Both the position numbers and the translations under genes were made by a program. The notes below the pieces were generated by a model that saw only the letters and a list, made by a program, of their open reading frames with translations, was not told the DNA's origin and did no database searches. A stretch of DNA of 64,000 bases, from NCBI RefSeq assembly GCF_024362695.1, contig NC_065421.1:9052598-9116597 (forward strand), given 5' to 3'. Each line of letters starts with the position of its first letter. Position 1 is the stretch's first letter. This document shows positions 30,165-40,398 of the stretch, one piece after another. This DNA comes from Pectinophora gossypiella. Taxonomy: Eukaryota > Arthropoda > Insecta > Lepidoptera > Gelechiidae.

Positions 30165-30735
30165 ATAAGTTGTTTATTTAATTTAATTTTATTATATTAA
30201 TTTATACAAGATTAAAGCCATTTGACATAAGTAGGTTTAATTAAAACACATAATAACGGGTTCTTACCGCGTTTGAAATAGGGATATGAGACTCCCGATA
30301 TTTCGACACTGTTGCAAGTGCCATTATCACGGGATGACTGATGAGATTGGAGTGGAGTAAGTAGATTTGTACCCTCTTTCTTTGCCGCATGTTTATTATG
30401 TATTTCATATCGGAATGTTCGGAACCATCTGAACTCGCACAAAACTCACTACGACAAACCGCACTCACTGTGTCCTCACGTTTTGTCACCACATTAAGCC
30501 GTTTTAAGCTTTTTACAACACCTACTACTGGATTCCACATGCCCGATAATTTTAACCCGTCTTCCCTATTGAAATTTTTGTGTTTTCTGATTTCAATAGC
30601 CTCTTTTACGAGTCTGGGGATGTAATGACGTTCTGTCAATAATATTTGTGGATTGTTAAACTCCATCCAGTGTTAGGGCCCGACAATGTATAAGTAGGTT
30701 TACCTTAAATGACATAACACAAATGAATTAAATAA
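30165..30735 (-). mobile_element. Penelope-like element, 3' fragment
   Basis: Contains the C-terminal GIY-YIG remnant and the terminal ATAACGGGTTCTTACCGCG sequence found as hairpins at 19493, 44222 and 55361. The RT domain is gone. It sits between the two first pieces of a MITE-2. Confidence 0.7.
30241..30666 (-). pseudogene. Penelope-like GIY-YIG endonuclease C-terminus
   Basis: A 141-codon frame whose first third reads ILLTERHYIPRLVKEAIEIR followed by NFNREDGLKLSGMWNP. The R...EAIEI segment with a following FNR(E/D)DG is the end of the GIY-YIG domain in Penelope-like retroelements; the E of EAIEI is the conserved catalytic glutamate of that family. The GIY and YIG motifs themselves and the whole RT are absent. 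Residues beyond about 50 (serine-rich, then the terminal repeat) look like the usual variable tail. It cannot be functional alone. Confidence 0.75.
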
Positions 30736-30821
30736 CACGATTATGAGCAGATATCAAGTGAATTTACAGTTTTATATTTTTCAAACGGAAAATTTCACTT
30801 GAAATCTACTCAGAATCATGG

Positions 30822-31029
30822 CATAGGGTAAGGAATAATAATACGTATAGAACGGCAACTCTCCGCTCCCCACCAGCTGAGCTAGGTTTACCTCACCCCC
30901 TTCGAACATAGTTTAGTCTTCAATCGTATGCCGTCAGACGTCACACACACAGATGCGCGTATACGATAACGTCAATGTGTCGTTTCTGTGTAAAACGAGG
31001 TGTTTTGTGTGAAGTGTCCCGGGTGTGAC
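30822..31029 (+). mobile_element. E element, 208-bp copy in MITE-2
   Basis: Flanked by CATGG (30817-30821 and 31030-31034) inside the MITE-2 arm, where the uninterrupted family reads AATCATGGTCTG. Ends are CATAGGGTAAGGAATAATA and CCCGGGTGTGAC, not inverted. Same length as the copy at 59113. Confidence 0.75.
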
Positions 31030-31273
31030 CATGGTCTGAATCATCCCTCAAAGTTTTCCTTACGATGTCACCCTGTACTATTTAGTTAGTGTCCATTTAC
31101 GTACTACCTCCTACGTCCTGCTCCAAGTCCGTCCCTGCCACTAGTTAGATTAGAGACTGCAGATGACAGACTATAAACACTGAATTAATGCCTCTTGCCC
31201 TGATAGTCTGGAATGGAGTGGGCATGACGAGATAACAATGCAACGAGATCGTTCTGTGTGTGACACGTAAGTA

Positions 31274-31415
31274 CGGTCACGAGCACTAATATGTATACAC
31301 TTTAGTACCATGTCACATTAACTTTTTTGACAAATTGAACTGTAAGTTTCACTAAATTTCGAATATGTTAGTGCGACAGAGTCCTAAAGTGGGTACATTA
31401 TATTGCTCATGACTG
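31274..31415 (-). mobile_element. MITE-1 copy
   Basis: CGGTCACGAGCA to TGCTCATGACTG with TA on both sides; complete. Confidence 0.8.
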
Positions 31416-31419
31416 TACC

Positions 31420-31735
31420 TACTTAATACTACAGATTATATACTCAACCTGTGTGACTCGATCTCGCTAGGACACTATGGTTGCGCCACTAGCGGGAAAT
31501 TATTTGGGATTCTTTTTGTTTCTTTTTTCCCGAGAATGGTACATTATTTTCTTATGAATAATTTCGCCAAACTGATTGTTGTTTGTTGGCGTTCGCTCTT
31601 ATTTTAAATAAGTATAATATGTTATTCGATTCCGCAACAAAATTTGTTGATCAACCAGGTACCTTTCATGAAACTGCATACGTATTGTTGGTAGCGCAAC
31701 CGTAGTGGGGCATGTTTCTTCTTCTTCCAGTGCCT
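31420..31735. other. Unassigned stretch
   Basis: Nothing recognised upstream of the RT pseudogene. Confidence 0.4.
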
Positions 31736-31740
31736 GTCCA

Positions 31741-32260
31741 TTACTGGACGTTGGCCGTCAGCTTTGAGAACTCTTCTCTGTTAGAACCAAGACGAAACAG
31801 CTGTTCTACGGTTGTAACGCCGGTCCATTCGCGGATGTTCCGCAGCCACCGCCACCACCACAGCCAGAATATACCCCAAATACGCTACTTTCCGTTTTTT
31901 GACAGTTTACATCAATTTCTGGGACATACCAACGCGTTGGAGAACCTTCATATTGGTGACTTTGTGGGTCCAGCATAATCGCAGCATGCGACGGTAGCAC
32001 CACATCTCGAAGGCATCGAGACGCCGTCTAATGTCTTCCTTAATTGTCCATGTTTCACAACCGTAAAGCACCACGGGCCATATGTAACAACATAAGATTC
32101 GGACACGTAGTTTTATGTTCAGCTGACGACAGCATAGCATCTTTTTCATCTTAGTGATGGAGGCACGGGCAATTTCAATCCGAGTTTTCATGTTTAACCG
32201 ATCCTTTTGTTTCCGATTCAAGATATATACTGAGTCTTTCTAAATTTCTGGTCAAATAAC
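31741..32260 (-). pseudogene. Non-LTR RT C-terminal region
   Basis: Minus-strand translation starts with KDSVYILNRKQK after a stop. It then reads KTRIEIARASITKMKKMLCC, RVRILCCYIWPVVLYGCETW and LDAFEMWCYRRMLRLCWTHK. After a frame break near 31907 the end reads LRNIREWTGVTTVEQLFRLG and EEFSKLTANVQ, then a stop at 31743. The YGCETW and LDAFEMWCYRRMLR blocks lie downstream of the RT palm in a large group of insect LINE proteins. The palm with its catalytic aspartates is missing. Confidence 0.75.
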
Positions 32261-32261
32261 G

Positions 32262-32640
32262 GCCGACGAAAAGTGAACACTGTAAATCTAGATGACGCAA
32301 GGATATGAAACCATTTGGCCGGCGTCCACTTTCGGCTTGATTCACTGAGCCAGCTAGATTCGGTATCAACCCACTTTGTTCCTGACAAATGCACTTTATT
32401 AAGGAAGCGCTAACCTGCGGATATTGCCTGTCACATACGGTGAAAATACGAATGTTATGAATGGAGTTGATTTGGATCTTCGTTTTATGTGCGAGTAAGA
32501 AAAAACATCTAATAGTGTTTCTCTCTCCCTCTCACTTTTTTGACGAGTAGGTTTGTCTCAAATTTCATTAAGTACTTGGCCGCTCTTGTTACAATAGCGT
32601 CACCGTCTGTCTGACACACTCACTCAATCACCAACATTCA
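32262..32640. other. Unassigned stretch
   Basis: May hold more of the RT pseudogene, but the frame is broken and I cannot align it. Confidence 0.35.
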
Positions 32641-32644
32641 CTAC

Positions 32645-32875
32645 TCACTTTGTGATCCCTACTTTGGTTAGAAGATTACAGGCTGATCACCTGATTGTCC
32701 GACAGTAAGATGATCCGTGCTTAGGAAGGCACGTTAAGCTGTCGGTCCCGGTTACTACTTACTGATGTAAGTATGCAGTCGTTACATGAACCATGTCAGG
32801 GGTCTTTGGCCCTGACGACACCAGGGTTGATGAGGTTGGTAATCCACCTCATAACCCACACGATAAGAAGAAGAC
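32645..32875 (+). repeat. SINE-A, headless copy
   Basis: CTTTGTGATCCCTACTTTGG to ACCCACACGATAAGAAGAAG; the tRNA-like head is missing. Confidence 0.75.
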
Positions 32876-32914
32876 CGTCTGTGGCAAATCTTTGGGGCTA
32901 AAAAGGCCACTTAA

Positions 32915-33045
32915 AGCAATTCATCCAAAAAGCAATATTGCAATTTGACATTTGCGCATACAAAAGTAGGTGCGCGATATCAAGAAATGTCAAATAGCAA
33001 TATTACTTATTAGAAATGTCAAATACAATTGCTTTGATCTGACTT
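32915..33045. repeat. Possible small foldback
   Basis: AAAGCAATTC...TTTGACATTTG faces AAATGTCAAATACAATTGCTTT; an imperfect inverted pair with a third AAATGTCAAATAGC between. Confidence 0.4.
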
Positions 33046-33049
33046 TTTT

Positions 33050-33930
33050 AACTCCCTTGAGCTAGGTACTTACAATAACGTTCTATACAAAAGATAAATT
33101 TTATGTTCCTAAGTAGACAACGGTATGGCAACTTGTCACTGAACACTTACCTAGTCTTTAAACCTTCACCAAAAGCGAAAAAAGTGCTTAAAGTTCCCCT
33201 GTAAATATTTCTCGTACTGCCTACTAAACTAATACACATCGCTGTAAATATGAGCCATGAAGGGTTTAGGGCTTTCATTCTGTATAAATTTTATAAAAAA
33301 ACATGCCTGAGGGTGCTCAACACGAACCTAGGCTCCACGCGTGCGCGTCCTAGCTATGTGGCTATGGTAGTTAGTTCGGTTCAGGTCAAAAGGTGTTAAA
33401 AGTTTCGCTTATAATGGCGAAGCTCGTTAACTATTTGAATAGAAAAGTTTAACAAAGTAAAACCGACATAAAGCGAGGTCAGTCGGTAGATGAGGAAGTT
33501 TCGGATTTAGCTTAGAGCTTTTTCAGAACACATGCACACGGTGAAGTTAAATTAAATGAATGAGACATGTTTGGTAGCGTCACATAAAATACTATAACAA
33601 CATAACATAACTACCTCTTGGCGTCTATTTTGTACCCACATTGGAGCATTAATAATACAACAAAGTAATTTGTTATCTTGCTAAAAAAATGCTAAAACAT
33701 TGGAATTTGAGCATACTTCACCACACTGTCACATTGCAGGTTAGTCCTGGTGTTTGGGCTAGTAGCCAACGTATTCGCTAGAGTATTCAAGTCACCCAAA
33801 GGCTTTGTGAAAACAAGGTATAGAAGGAGAAATTCAGAGACTTCCTAATATATTACTATCAGTGAACAGCCAAACCGCTGGGATCAGATACGACGCTTCC
33901 TTTCTAGATTGGGAAGCTAAGCACGGATTC
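33050..33930. other. Unassigned stretch
   Basis: ATGCCTGAGGGTGCTCAACA near 33303 is a scrap of Retro-F. No gene. Confidence 0.4.
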
Positions 33931-33934
33931 TGGG

Positions 33935-34045
33935 AATTGGGTGGTTCCCAAATCGAAGAAAAACTATGAAATTTTAATTAAGTACCTACTAAATAAAGAC
34001 AGATCTAAACGTGACCAAAAAACGTTTTCTTTTTTCTATTTAACT
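33935..34045. repeat. Repeat shared with 26440-26520
   Basis: GGGTGGTT, TATGAAATT and AATAAAGACAGATCTAAA then TTTTTTCTATTTAA occur in the same order in both places. Confidence 0.5.
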
Positions 34046-34094
34046 TATTTATGAATTTGAAAAAATAAATGTAATAATGAGTGCGACATATTGT

Positions 34095-34200
34095 CACGTT
34101 TTTCTATGACGTCACAGCAACCTGTGACGAAATTCCTACGAAATTTGAATGATAAGGTTGCTTTTCATTCAAATTTCATCGGAATTTCGTGTTTTAACGT
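34095..34200. repeat. Inverted repeat
   Basis: ACGAAATTCCTACGAAATTT GAATG faces CATTCAAATTTCATCGGAAT TTCGT around a 14-base spacer. Possibly the end of a larger AT-rich element. Confidence 0.55.
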
Positions 34201-34615
34201 TTAGTAAAAAGTAACTGATTTGACTAGTTGGAAACTACACTATTCAAAACACGCACGAATACAGATCACTAACTACCATTCGTTTATACTATGTGCTGGG
34301 GATAAACTGCAATGGAGCAAAATTATGTAAATTATTTTTCCTTGCATAGATATTTCTATCGTATTAGATATAAAGACACTGTCTAGGCAAGTGGCTGCTT
34401 CAAGATTACATAGAAGCCCACGTAATCGGGCAGGGACTCAAACTCAAAAATATCTTCATTTATCAGCAGGGATAGGTAGTGCCTTTTGCGAGATTTGTCT
34501 TAACATGGATATGCCTCCCGAATCTCGAATCTCGAAACAGATTTAAAAAAAAAACATATTTTTATTTTGTGAATTATTTTAATCATTTGTATGTTACGTG
34601 TTATTTATATCTGTA
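34201..34615. other. Unassigned stretch
   Basis: Nothing recognised. Confidence 0.4.
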
Positions 34616-34617
34616 TA

Positions 34618-34725
34618 TTTTGGGGTGGAAGGCAAGAGGGAAACCACTGCCCTATTTATCCCTAAAAAACTAGTATGGAGAATGCTACACCGACAAGAGC
34701 GTGACTCTTAAATTAGTGATGAACT
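34618..34725 (+). pseudogene. RTE tail-1 variant
   Basis: GGCAAGAGGGAAACCACTGC through CACCGACAAGAGCGTGACTC and a stop; direct copy of the variant inverted at 27843. Confidence 0.6.
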
Positions 34726-34727
34726 TC

Positions 34728-34865
34728 AAGAACTTTCAAGCCCAGAATGAACAGGCACTTTCTGGGCGAGTTTGGTCCATCTTAGGCCTCGTCAATGCCT
34801 TCGGGCAAGTCTGGGGCCAAGAGCTAACCCATCAAAGGGAAAAAAAATATGATGATGTATGTTAC
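34728..34865 (+). repeat. Dispersed A-tailed repeat
   Basis: CAGGCACTTTCTGGGCGAGT and CAAGTCTGGGGCCAAGAG end in AAAGGGAAAAAAAAT; I recall similar text as a common lepidopteran retroposon tail. Class not known. Confidence 0.4.
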
Positions 34866-34869
34866 GTAT

Positions 34870-35182
34870 TTGCATTGTTGTTTTGTTTATAATGTTTCGT
34901 CACGCTTTTATTTTATTTATTTATGTATTTTAGTTTTAACTGTTTATCTGGATCAACAAATTTTCTTTATTTATGGTATCTTAAAAAAACAGTTTACTTT
35001 TATTTAATGCAATAAGGAGACAATATTATAACGTAACGTAATCTCGCAATCTCACAAATCTCGTGGTCATATCCATGTTTACCTTTACTTTCTGGGTTAT
35101 TGACCCTAATTGGCACTATTTTATCCCGATCACTATTTATCAGGTAACATAGTTGTAATTTTTTACAAAAATACATACACAC
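34870..35182. other. Unassigned AT-rich stretch
   Basis: Nothing recognised. Confidence 0.4.
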
Positions 35183-35185
35183 TCA

Positions 35186-35262
35186 TCAATCCTCCACATT
35201 CATCAATCGCTTCATAAACGCATGCCGGTTCAGAGTAGATCGTATTAAACCTTTACATTTTT
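35186..35262 (-). pseudogene. RTE tail-2 fragment
   Basis: CCTCCACATTCATCAATCGC and GGTTCAGAGTAGATCGTATT, the inverse of the tail-2 core. Confidence 0.6.
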
Positions 35263-35308
35263 TTTTATGGAGGAGATATTGAATGATAGCTGTAGGTAGA
35301 GCGTCTAT

Positions 35309-35524
35309 TTACAATTTTACTGCCATAAGTGTAGGATTCATAATCATTTTCATATTGAATGTCTTAGACGGCAAGACTACAATAAGTGACGTTAAAAAAG
35401 GGTACGCTTCAGGAACTTTGTGGCTGTCTAGTTCATCCCACAGATGTTTCACAGACAGCCTCTTCAGCGCAAGTACACGTGTTTTTTTAACACATTCACT
35501 GTTTACAAAATAAATAAAAATCAT
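35309..35524 (-). other. Unrecognised 71-codon frame
   Basis: Reads without stops from an ATG and looks protein-like: KRLSVKHLWDELDSHK, then EAYPFLTSLIVVLPS, a mixed helix-and-strand composition unlike nearby AT-rich frames. The frame stays open upstream. I do not recognise the family. It could be the degraded C-terminus of a transposase or one exon of a gene; chance is also possible. Confidence 0.25.
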
Positions 35525-35812
35525 AGCTGGAAACCAAAACTTTTTAAGGTGAATTTTTATTAAGTACGTATGCATGCTTGTAAATATGGATAAATGTATA
35601 TTGTTATTATTATTATTACAATAAAAAAACACATTTTTCAAATCCCGGTATTCCGGTATTGTTCTGGGGGCAATAAAGAGAATACCGGGTTTGAAAATTG
35701 GTCCGGAATTGCGATCCCCAATTGCCATCCTAGCGCTCGGATCCGAGCGGTAGGCGCCGCTACAATAGCCCTGCCCCACTCGAATACGAGCGGGAAGCGA
35801 GGAATGTGTTAA
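35525..35812. other. Unassigned stretch
   Basis: CCGGTATTCCGGTATTG and GCGCTCGGATCCGAGCGG are locally GC-rich; nothing identified. Confidence 0.4.
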
Positions 35813-35814
35813 CT

Positions 35815-35890
35815 ATTGTAGATTTGCCACATACAGCATGAAATACTTAGCCAGATCAATGGGGAGCGCTGAAGGGTCTCACCGTTGCTG
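35815..35890 (-). repeat. Retro-F fragment
   Basis: ATTGTAGATTTGCCACATAC and AATGGGGAGCGCTGAAGGG match the poly-A-proximal end of Retro-F, diverged. Confidence 0.6.
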
Positions 35891-35894
35891 CTAC

Positions 35895-36349
35895 GTTTAG
35901 AAACAGCTCTTCGTTCGACCGGTGTATCGCACCTCATTCGATTTTCGATATTCAGCCCCATTGATATTCGAATACATTCCTTTCCAGTTACAATAATACA
36001 TTACTTTCAATAATTGTTTAAGTACTGAAACACTAAATTTTTGCTTACCTATAGACAAGGTAGGTGTAATAGGAAATGGTATGATGAAAGTTACATATAT
36101 GTTTCAGAAAATTTATAAAGTGGTGTTTACCTGAAGGGCACAGCTAGATGTTATAGACCGGTGAGCATGAGACAAAGAAAACTCCCTTGAATTTGTACAA
36201 TGTATATTTTTAAATCTACAAATTTCATTAACCATAGGTAGGTCAAAAACCCTATGGAGGGAGACAGGTCGCGCTTTGGTCCGTCAGGTTAATTGTCACT
36301 CCGTAACAACCATGGGATATCACTCTGTTTAAAACACTGTCCGTACACC
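35895..36349. other. Flank with LTR-like homology at its right end
   Basis: From about 36280 the text (TCACTCCGTAACAACCATGG, TCACTCTGTTTAAAA) aligns with 40326-40398 at roughly 70 %. It then becomes nearly identical at TGTAGGCACC. The rest is unassigned. Confidence 0.5.
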
Positions 36350-37983
36350 TGTAGGCACCTCACTTACTCGAGGACCTCAGACTATCAGGCCTACCTGAGG
36401 CGTTCCGGAATACCGTACAGGTGATGAGTTGAGGCCGGCTCAGGCCAGGGCGTGCTGGATGATGGCGGCGCAGCGGGCCAACTGTTACGCAGCTGGCGGG
36501 CTGCACGTCCACCGGTCAACCTCGCAGACCTTCACCGGGCCTTATCCGGTGTGTTGACAAAAGGAGAGGCGCGGCACATCCACATGCGCGCCGCACAAAG
36601 GAAAGCTTCGACGTGCAAACAACCAAGGCAAGCTCCGCCGAAAAGAAGCTTGAAATAACTTGCAAACGCAGAAAAAAACAGTAGGAATCTTCATTCACAA
36701 AACATTGTTGAAATCATCTGATCCAATCATAAACTTCTTCTTACATTAAACTTGCAAAACGTTAGAAAATTAAAACGTTAAAACTTTAAAGAAAACAAAA
36801 ACCCCATCTGCAACAAGGAATGGCAATGATTAGCATGTGGTTCAGCTGACAGCGTGGCAATGCAACTCACGAGTGTAAAACAAAGAAAATAACTTACAGG
36901 TTCATCCGGGATAGTTGGGCATCGCTCGGATGAAACCTAAACCCACCCACTGGACCTTAGGCGATGGGATTTCAGTGATGTTGCTGAAAACAAGGACCTC
37001 GAGGTTATCACAAAGTTGGTGCAAAAATATGCACGAAGAATTGCGAGGACTCACCATCTCGGTTAAGTTGTTTATTTAAATCGAGACATCGGCTCTTGAT
37101 GTCGCCGATAAATCGTGGCTTTTAATTTGCCCACATTATTGTTACGGCAGTGGAGTCTCCGGCGCTCTCGCGACGTCCCCACTTTCCATAACCTTTTTTT
37201 TTTTTTTTTTTTTGGTTTGGTTTTCCCCGAAGGGTAAGGCAAAGGGAACTATGCCCATACAGCCATGTCTGACGTATTTTTTTTCTTGATGATTAATGAA
37301 ATGATGAAAGGTGATGATGATGAAACCTAAGCCCCCACCCTCGGAGTAGACTCCTACTCCGAACCCCAAACGAATTAACTCAAAAGTCCGCATAAACTTT
37401 TGAGTTATGAAGCGGCTTCCTGACACGAAGCGAAAATAGGCAGATACACTTTGTTTATTGAATACTCCAATATAATAACACTCGCGAATGTCTTCCGACT
37501 AACTTAATGCGATCATTAACCACAAAACACCACTTCGTATTAATTATTTAGATTATTCAATGAAGAAAGCAACTGTCCCGTTCCCGCCTCCCGCCAAAAA
37601 GCCTTTTTTTTTTTTTTTTTTTTCCATAACCTGTCTCTCAGCTCAGCCAGCTGTCAGTCTGACACAAGAACCACGAACAAAGTTGCCAAACTAGAAAAAA
37701 TCTACCAAACCATAAATTCGCCGAATCAACGACAACAATCGATCGACTTGTTTGATCCCAAAATTTAAACAATATAATTATAATATATCAAAAATAAATG
37801 TTGCAGATAATTTTAATATACCAAATTTTGAAGAAAATAAAATAATTAAAAATATTCGGGCCCATCGATAACCCTGCAGCGCCATCTGTGATTTCCTGCG
37901 GGTAAAATATAAAAACAACGTTATATCGTCAGAAACCACAAGATGTCGCTACAAGGCTCGTTGGTCCGAAATGCTTCGTTACA
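36350..37983 (-). repeat. 3' LTR, carrying Retro-R
   Basis: On the minus strand it starts TGTAACGAAGCATTTCGG and ends GTGCCTACA (TG...CA). Without the 427-bp Retro-R and its duplicated target it is 1,196 bp, against 1,195 bp for the partner. Its 68-codon plus-strand frame is identical in both LTRs and is not thought to be coding. Confidence 0.85.
37194..37620 (-). mobile_element. Retro-R retroposon nested in the LTR
   Basis: Flanked by exact TTTCCATAACC (37183-37193 and 37621-37631); the other LTR has the site empty. Read on the minus strand it has an A run before its 5' start GGCTTTTTGGCGGGAGG and a 20-A tail. Same family as 5063-5463. It is the youngest event in this nest. Confidence 0.9.
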
Positions 37984-37998
37984 ATACCCCCCTACCCA
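37984..37998 (-). promoter_or_regulatory. Polypurine tract
   Basis: On the minus strand GTGGGTAGGGGGGTAT directly precedes the 3' LTR start TGTAACG. This is where plus-strand DNA synthesis is primed in LTR retrotransposons, and it fixes the element's orientation. Confidence 0.75.
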
Positions 37999-38812
37999 CG
38001 AGAGGTTTCGAACTGGGTGAGAAACACGGCTGCCCTCAGCCATAGAGCCTGGAGCGCACAACCAGTCTAAATTAAAAAAACTGTCTCTAAAGACGAGACG
38101 ACAAACCAAATCATAAAAAAAAAACGTAACGAAGCACAAACAACATCTACACAGCACAACCCTAAGCACAACAATTACCCCGACCTGTTATTCTTCGCCT
38201 TTCGTTAATCACCTTTCACTTCTTTCATATAGTAGCACCCAGTATCCATTTCACTGGATGTTACCCACATTCATACCCCTGTTGAGCTGACAACTCTCTT
38301 AGTGTCACTCGATACCCAATTCTAATGACAAAGACAAAAACAAAACAACAGTTGCTAGAGGCTTATTTAAGGAGTCACTACCCGCTCCGTCGAAAAACAA
38401 AAAAAATAGTCAACCTAATGAGGTTTCCTATTTAAATGAATTTCTAATAAATGGCTACTATAAAGCCTAAAAAAATGTTGTCACGAGCAACATAAAACTG
38501 TATTAAATAGTTGGCTATAACCGCCCATAAAAAAAAGCATAAAAATATGAAACGCTAAGTTGAGCGTTCATAAAAACGCTGCGTTGCAGACGCTAGTGTG
38601 TATGGGCCTTATTATGAGCACTCATAAACACACTAAAAACAAAAAAACATTCAACATAAACAAACATAAAACATCTATTGGTAAATGTACCTAGTTATTT
38701 TAAAATCAAAAGACTAATTAATAGTCTTTAACTACATAAAAAAAAAATGTGTTTGTTATAAATAGGTTGTTACTAGGTCCTAATGACACAAGTAACCCCA
38801 AAAAATTTTTTT
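37999..38812. other. LTR-element interior, 3' non-coding part
   Basis: No pol motif on either strand. GCAGACGCTAGTGTGTATGG near 38588 recalls the end of the MITE at 3799. An 82-codon minus-strand frame at 37921 straddles the LTR border and is not credible. Confidence 0.5.
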
Positions 38813-39241
38813 CTAAATGTTATTGAATGCTAACCATGAAAAGGAAAAATTCTCCAATGAGTGACCGCAAGCTTTAAGATTCCCATTCTGCTTCGATTGG
38901 ATGTCCCTATCGACAGACTCCGTGCATACTACACGCTCAAGACGGTGATGAAGATGATTATACAAAGCCCTAGCACGCATAAGGTGATGACGTTCCCTAG
39001 ACTTCACTGCAGTATCAATCTTTGCCTGCAGCTCCTTCAGCTTTTCGGTGATAATTGGGAATTCGGCCAGTGGCTTCCGCTCATCGTCCAGTATTTCATC
39101 CGGAGAGAAACCAGTGATCAACTCCCTAAGCTGCTTCTTCATTTTGAGAACAGTATCAGCTGGTGCTTCAGCACGAATACTCACTCCATAAACCAACTCA
39201 TCACGGAGCAGTGATTGCAAATAAACAGTTTGGATATCCAT
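38813..39241 (-). CDS. gag-like protein of the LTR element (truncated)
   Basis: A 142-residue frame beginning MDIQTVYLQSLLRDELVYGV, a start I associate with N-termini of insect LTR-retrotransposon gag-like proteins. Residues 20-90 are charged and predicted helical: IRAEAPADTVLKMKKQL, SPDEILDD, TEKLKELQAKI. Residues 90-110 are rich in H and R (RERHHLMRARALYNHLHHRL). There is no CCHC zinc knuckle and no protease after it; the last 40 residues look like read-through. The ORF is intact in a young element, so it may be translated. Gag identity is by resemblance only. Confidence 0.55.
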   Translation of the reverse strand: MDIQTVYLQSLLRDELVYGVSIRAEAPADTVLKMKKQLRELITGFSPDEILDDERKPLAEFPIITEKLKELQAKIDTAVKSRERHHLMRARALYNHLHHRLERVVCTESVDRDIQSKQNGNLKACGHSLENFSFSWLAFNNI

Positions 39242-40260
39242 GGTTGTGTTTCAGAGTTATAATTTCAAGATTGTATAGTGGTTTGAAGTAAACTGAAGTA
39301 AATTTATGTTTCAAAATGTACCCGTCTGCCTCCAAAACTTATTTTCTAAAATATGTTCAAATTTTCCATTTAATATAAACCAAATAAGTGTAATTATCAC
39401 ACAACATCAATTCTCAGTCTATTCCTGTAATTAATTTTCAAAGCAATAAAAGAAACAACAGTGTTTTATATTAATTTTGTTTAAGGTTATGTTTATATTA
39501 AGTAAATGTTTATTTTCAAGTTGTAATATGTTATCAATCAATATGTAAAGATGGTAAAGGAAATTTACTACTGAATACTCAATAAAGTTGATGATGAAAG
39601 ACAGTTCTATAATTATTTCCAAAAAACAAATAAGCAAAATGTTTGCCAAGCAGCGGCACAACTATCAATATTATGATGATGAAACAAAGTTACTTAATAT
39701 CAATTTCCACTCAATGTCCTGTTGTAAATGTTAAAAAAAAATAACTAGAAAGTAATTTATTATAATTGTTTTTAAATGTGAAATTGTTTTTTTTTATTTA
39801 AATATGTTAACATAATTTTATTGTTGGTAAATTATTATAAGTCCAAATTTTAACAAAAAGCTCAATACTCATAAAAAAAAATTTGCTAGTAAGCATCAAA
39901 TAAATGTTCAAAATATGTTTTTAGCCTGTAATTATACAAAAGGTTAAAAAAAGTAAACACAAATGTAGTACTAAAATGACAATAAGCCCTAGACCAGTTT
40001 GGTCATAAAATTGGGTTTAAAACTTATTGTACAAAATAAGTATTTAAGTTAGGTCTCTTTAGGAGGCCTAGAACCTTACTTATACTAAGAAACAGACACA
40101 ACTTAACCTAAGATGCAAACAAAACACAAACAATTCACACAAAATCCCATCACTTTTTTATTAAAAAATACACTGTTTTCACTAAATTTAATCTTAAAGT
40201 TTATGCCAACACCACTTATATACTAAAATGGTTGTACAGAGCGACAATTTCACCAAGAAG
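39242..40260. other. LTR-element leader between PBS and gag-like ORF
   Basis: About 1 kb of very AT-rich sequence without ORFs or splice signals that I can call. It is unusually long for a leader and could itself contain deletions or insertions. Confidence 0.5.
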
Positions 40261-40268
40261 GGCGCCAC
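40261..40268 (-). promoter_or_regulatory. Candidate primer-binding site
   Basis: The minus strand reads GTGGCGCC then CTTCTTGG. TGGCGCC is the 3' end complement used by lysine-tRNA-primed elements, but the match stops after 8 bases. It lies 130 bases inside the high-identity LTR edge, so either the true LTR runs to about 40269 or this is chance. Confidence 0.4.
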
Positions 40269-40398
40269 TGAAACGGAGATTTTGTAATTCCAATAGAATA
40301 GAATTCAATTAAAGAGAAGTGGGCCGTTAGGTAAAGTATCACTCTGTGACATGACCATGTGCTAGCACTATGTTTAAAAATATCTTTCCGTCCTCCTT

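Larger units (their letters stand above)
30101..31075. mobile_element. MITE-2 copy split twice
   Basis: Pieces in order: GGTGTTAGTGACACCG, then AGATATCAAGTG and CTCAGAATCATGG, then GGTCTGAATCATCCCTC to CACCCTG. A Penelope-like fragment fills the first gap and an E element the second. Confidence 0.7.

Noticed and set aside
30300..30345. Hammerhead ribozyme in the Penelope-like end
   Set aside because: CTGATGAG and a CGAAA box are present but on opposite strands, so they cannot form one core.
35309..35779. 156-codon version of the orphan frame
   Set aside because: The N-terminal half crosses AT microsatellite sequence; only the last 71 codons look protein-like.
36452..36658. 68-codon frame, identical at 40500-40706
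   Set aside because: Identity is explained by the LTR pair; no domain, and it runs opposite to the element.
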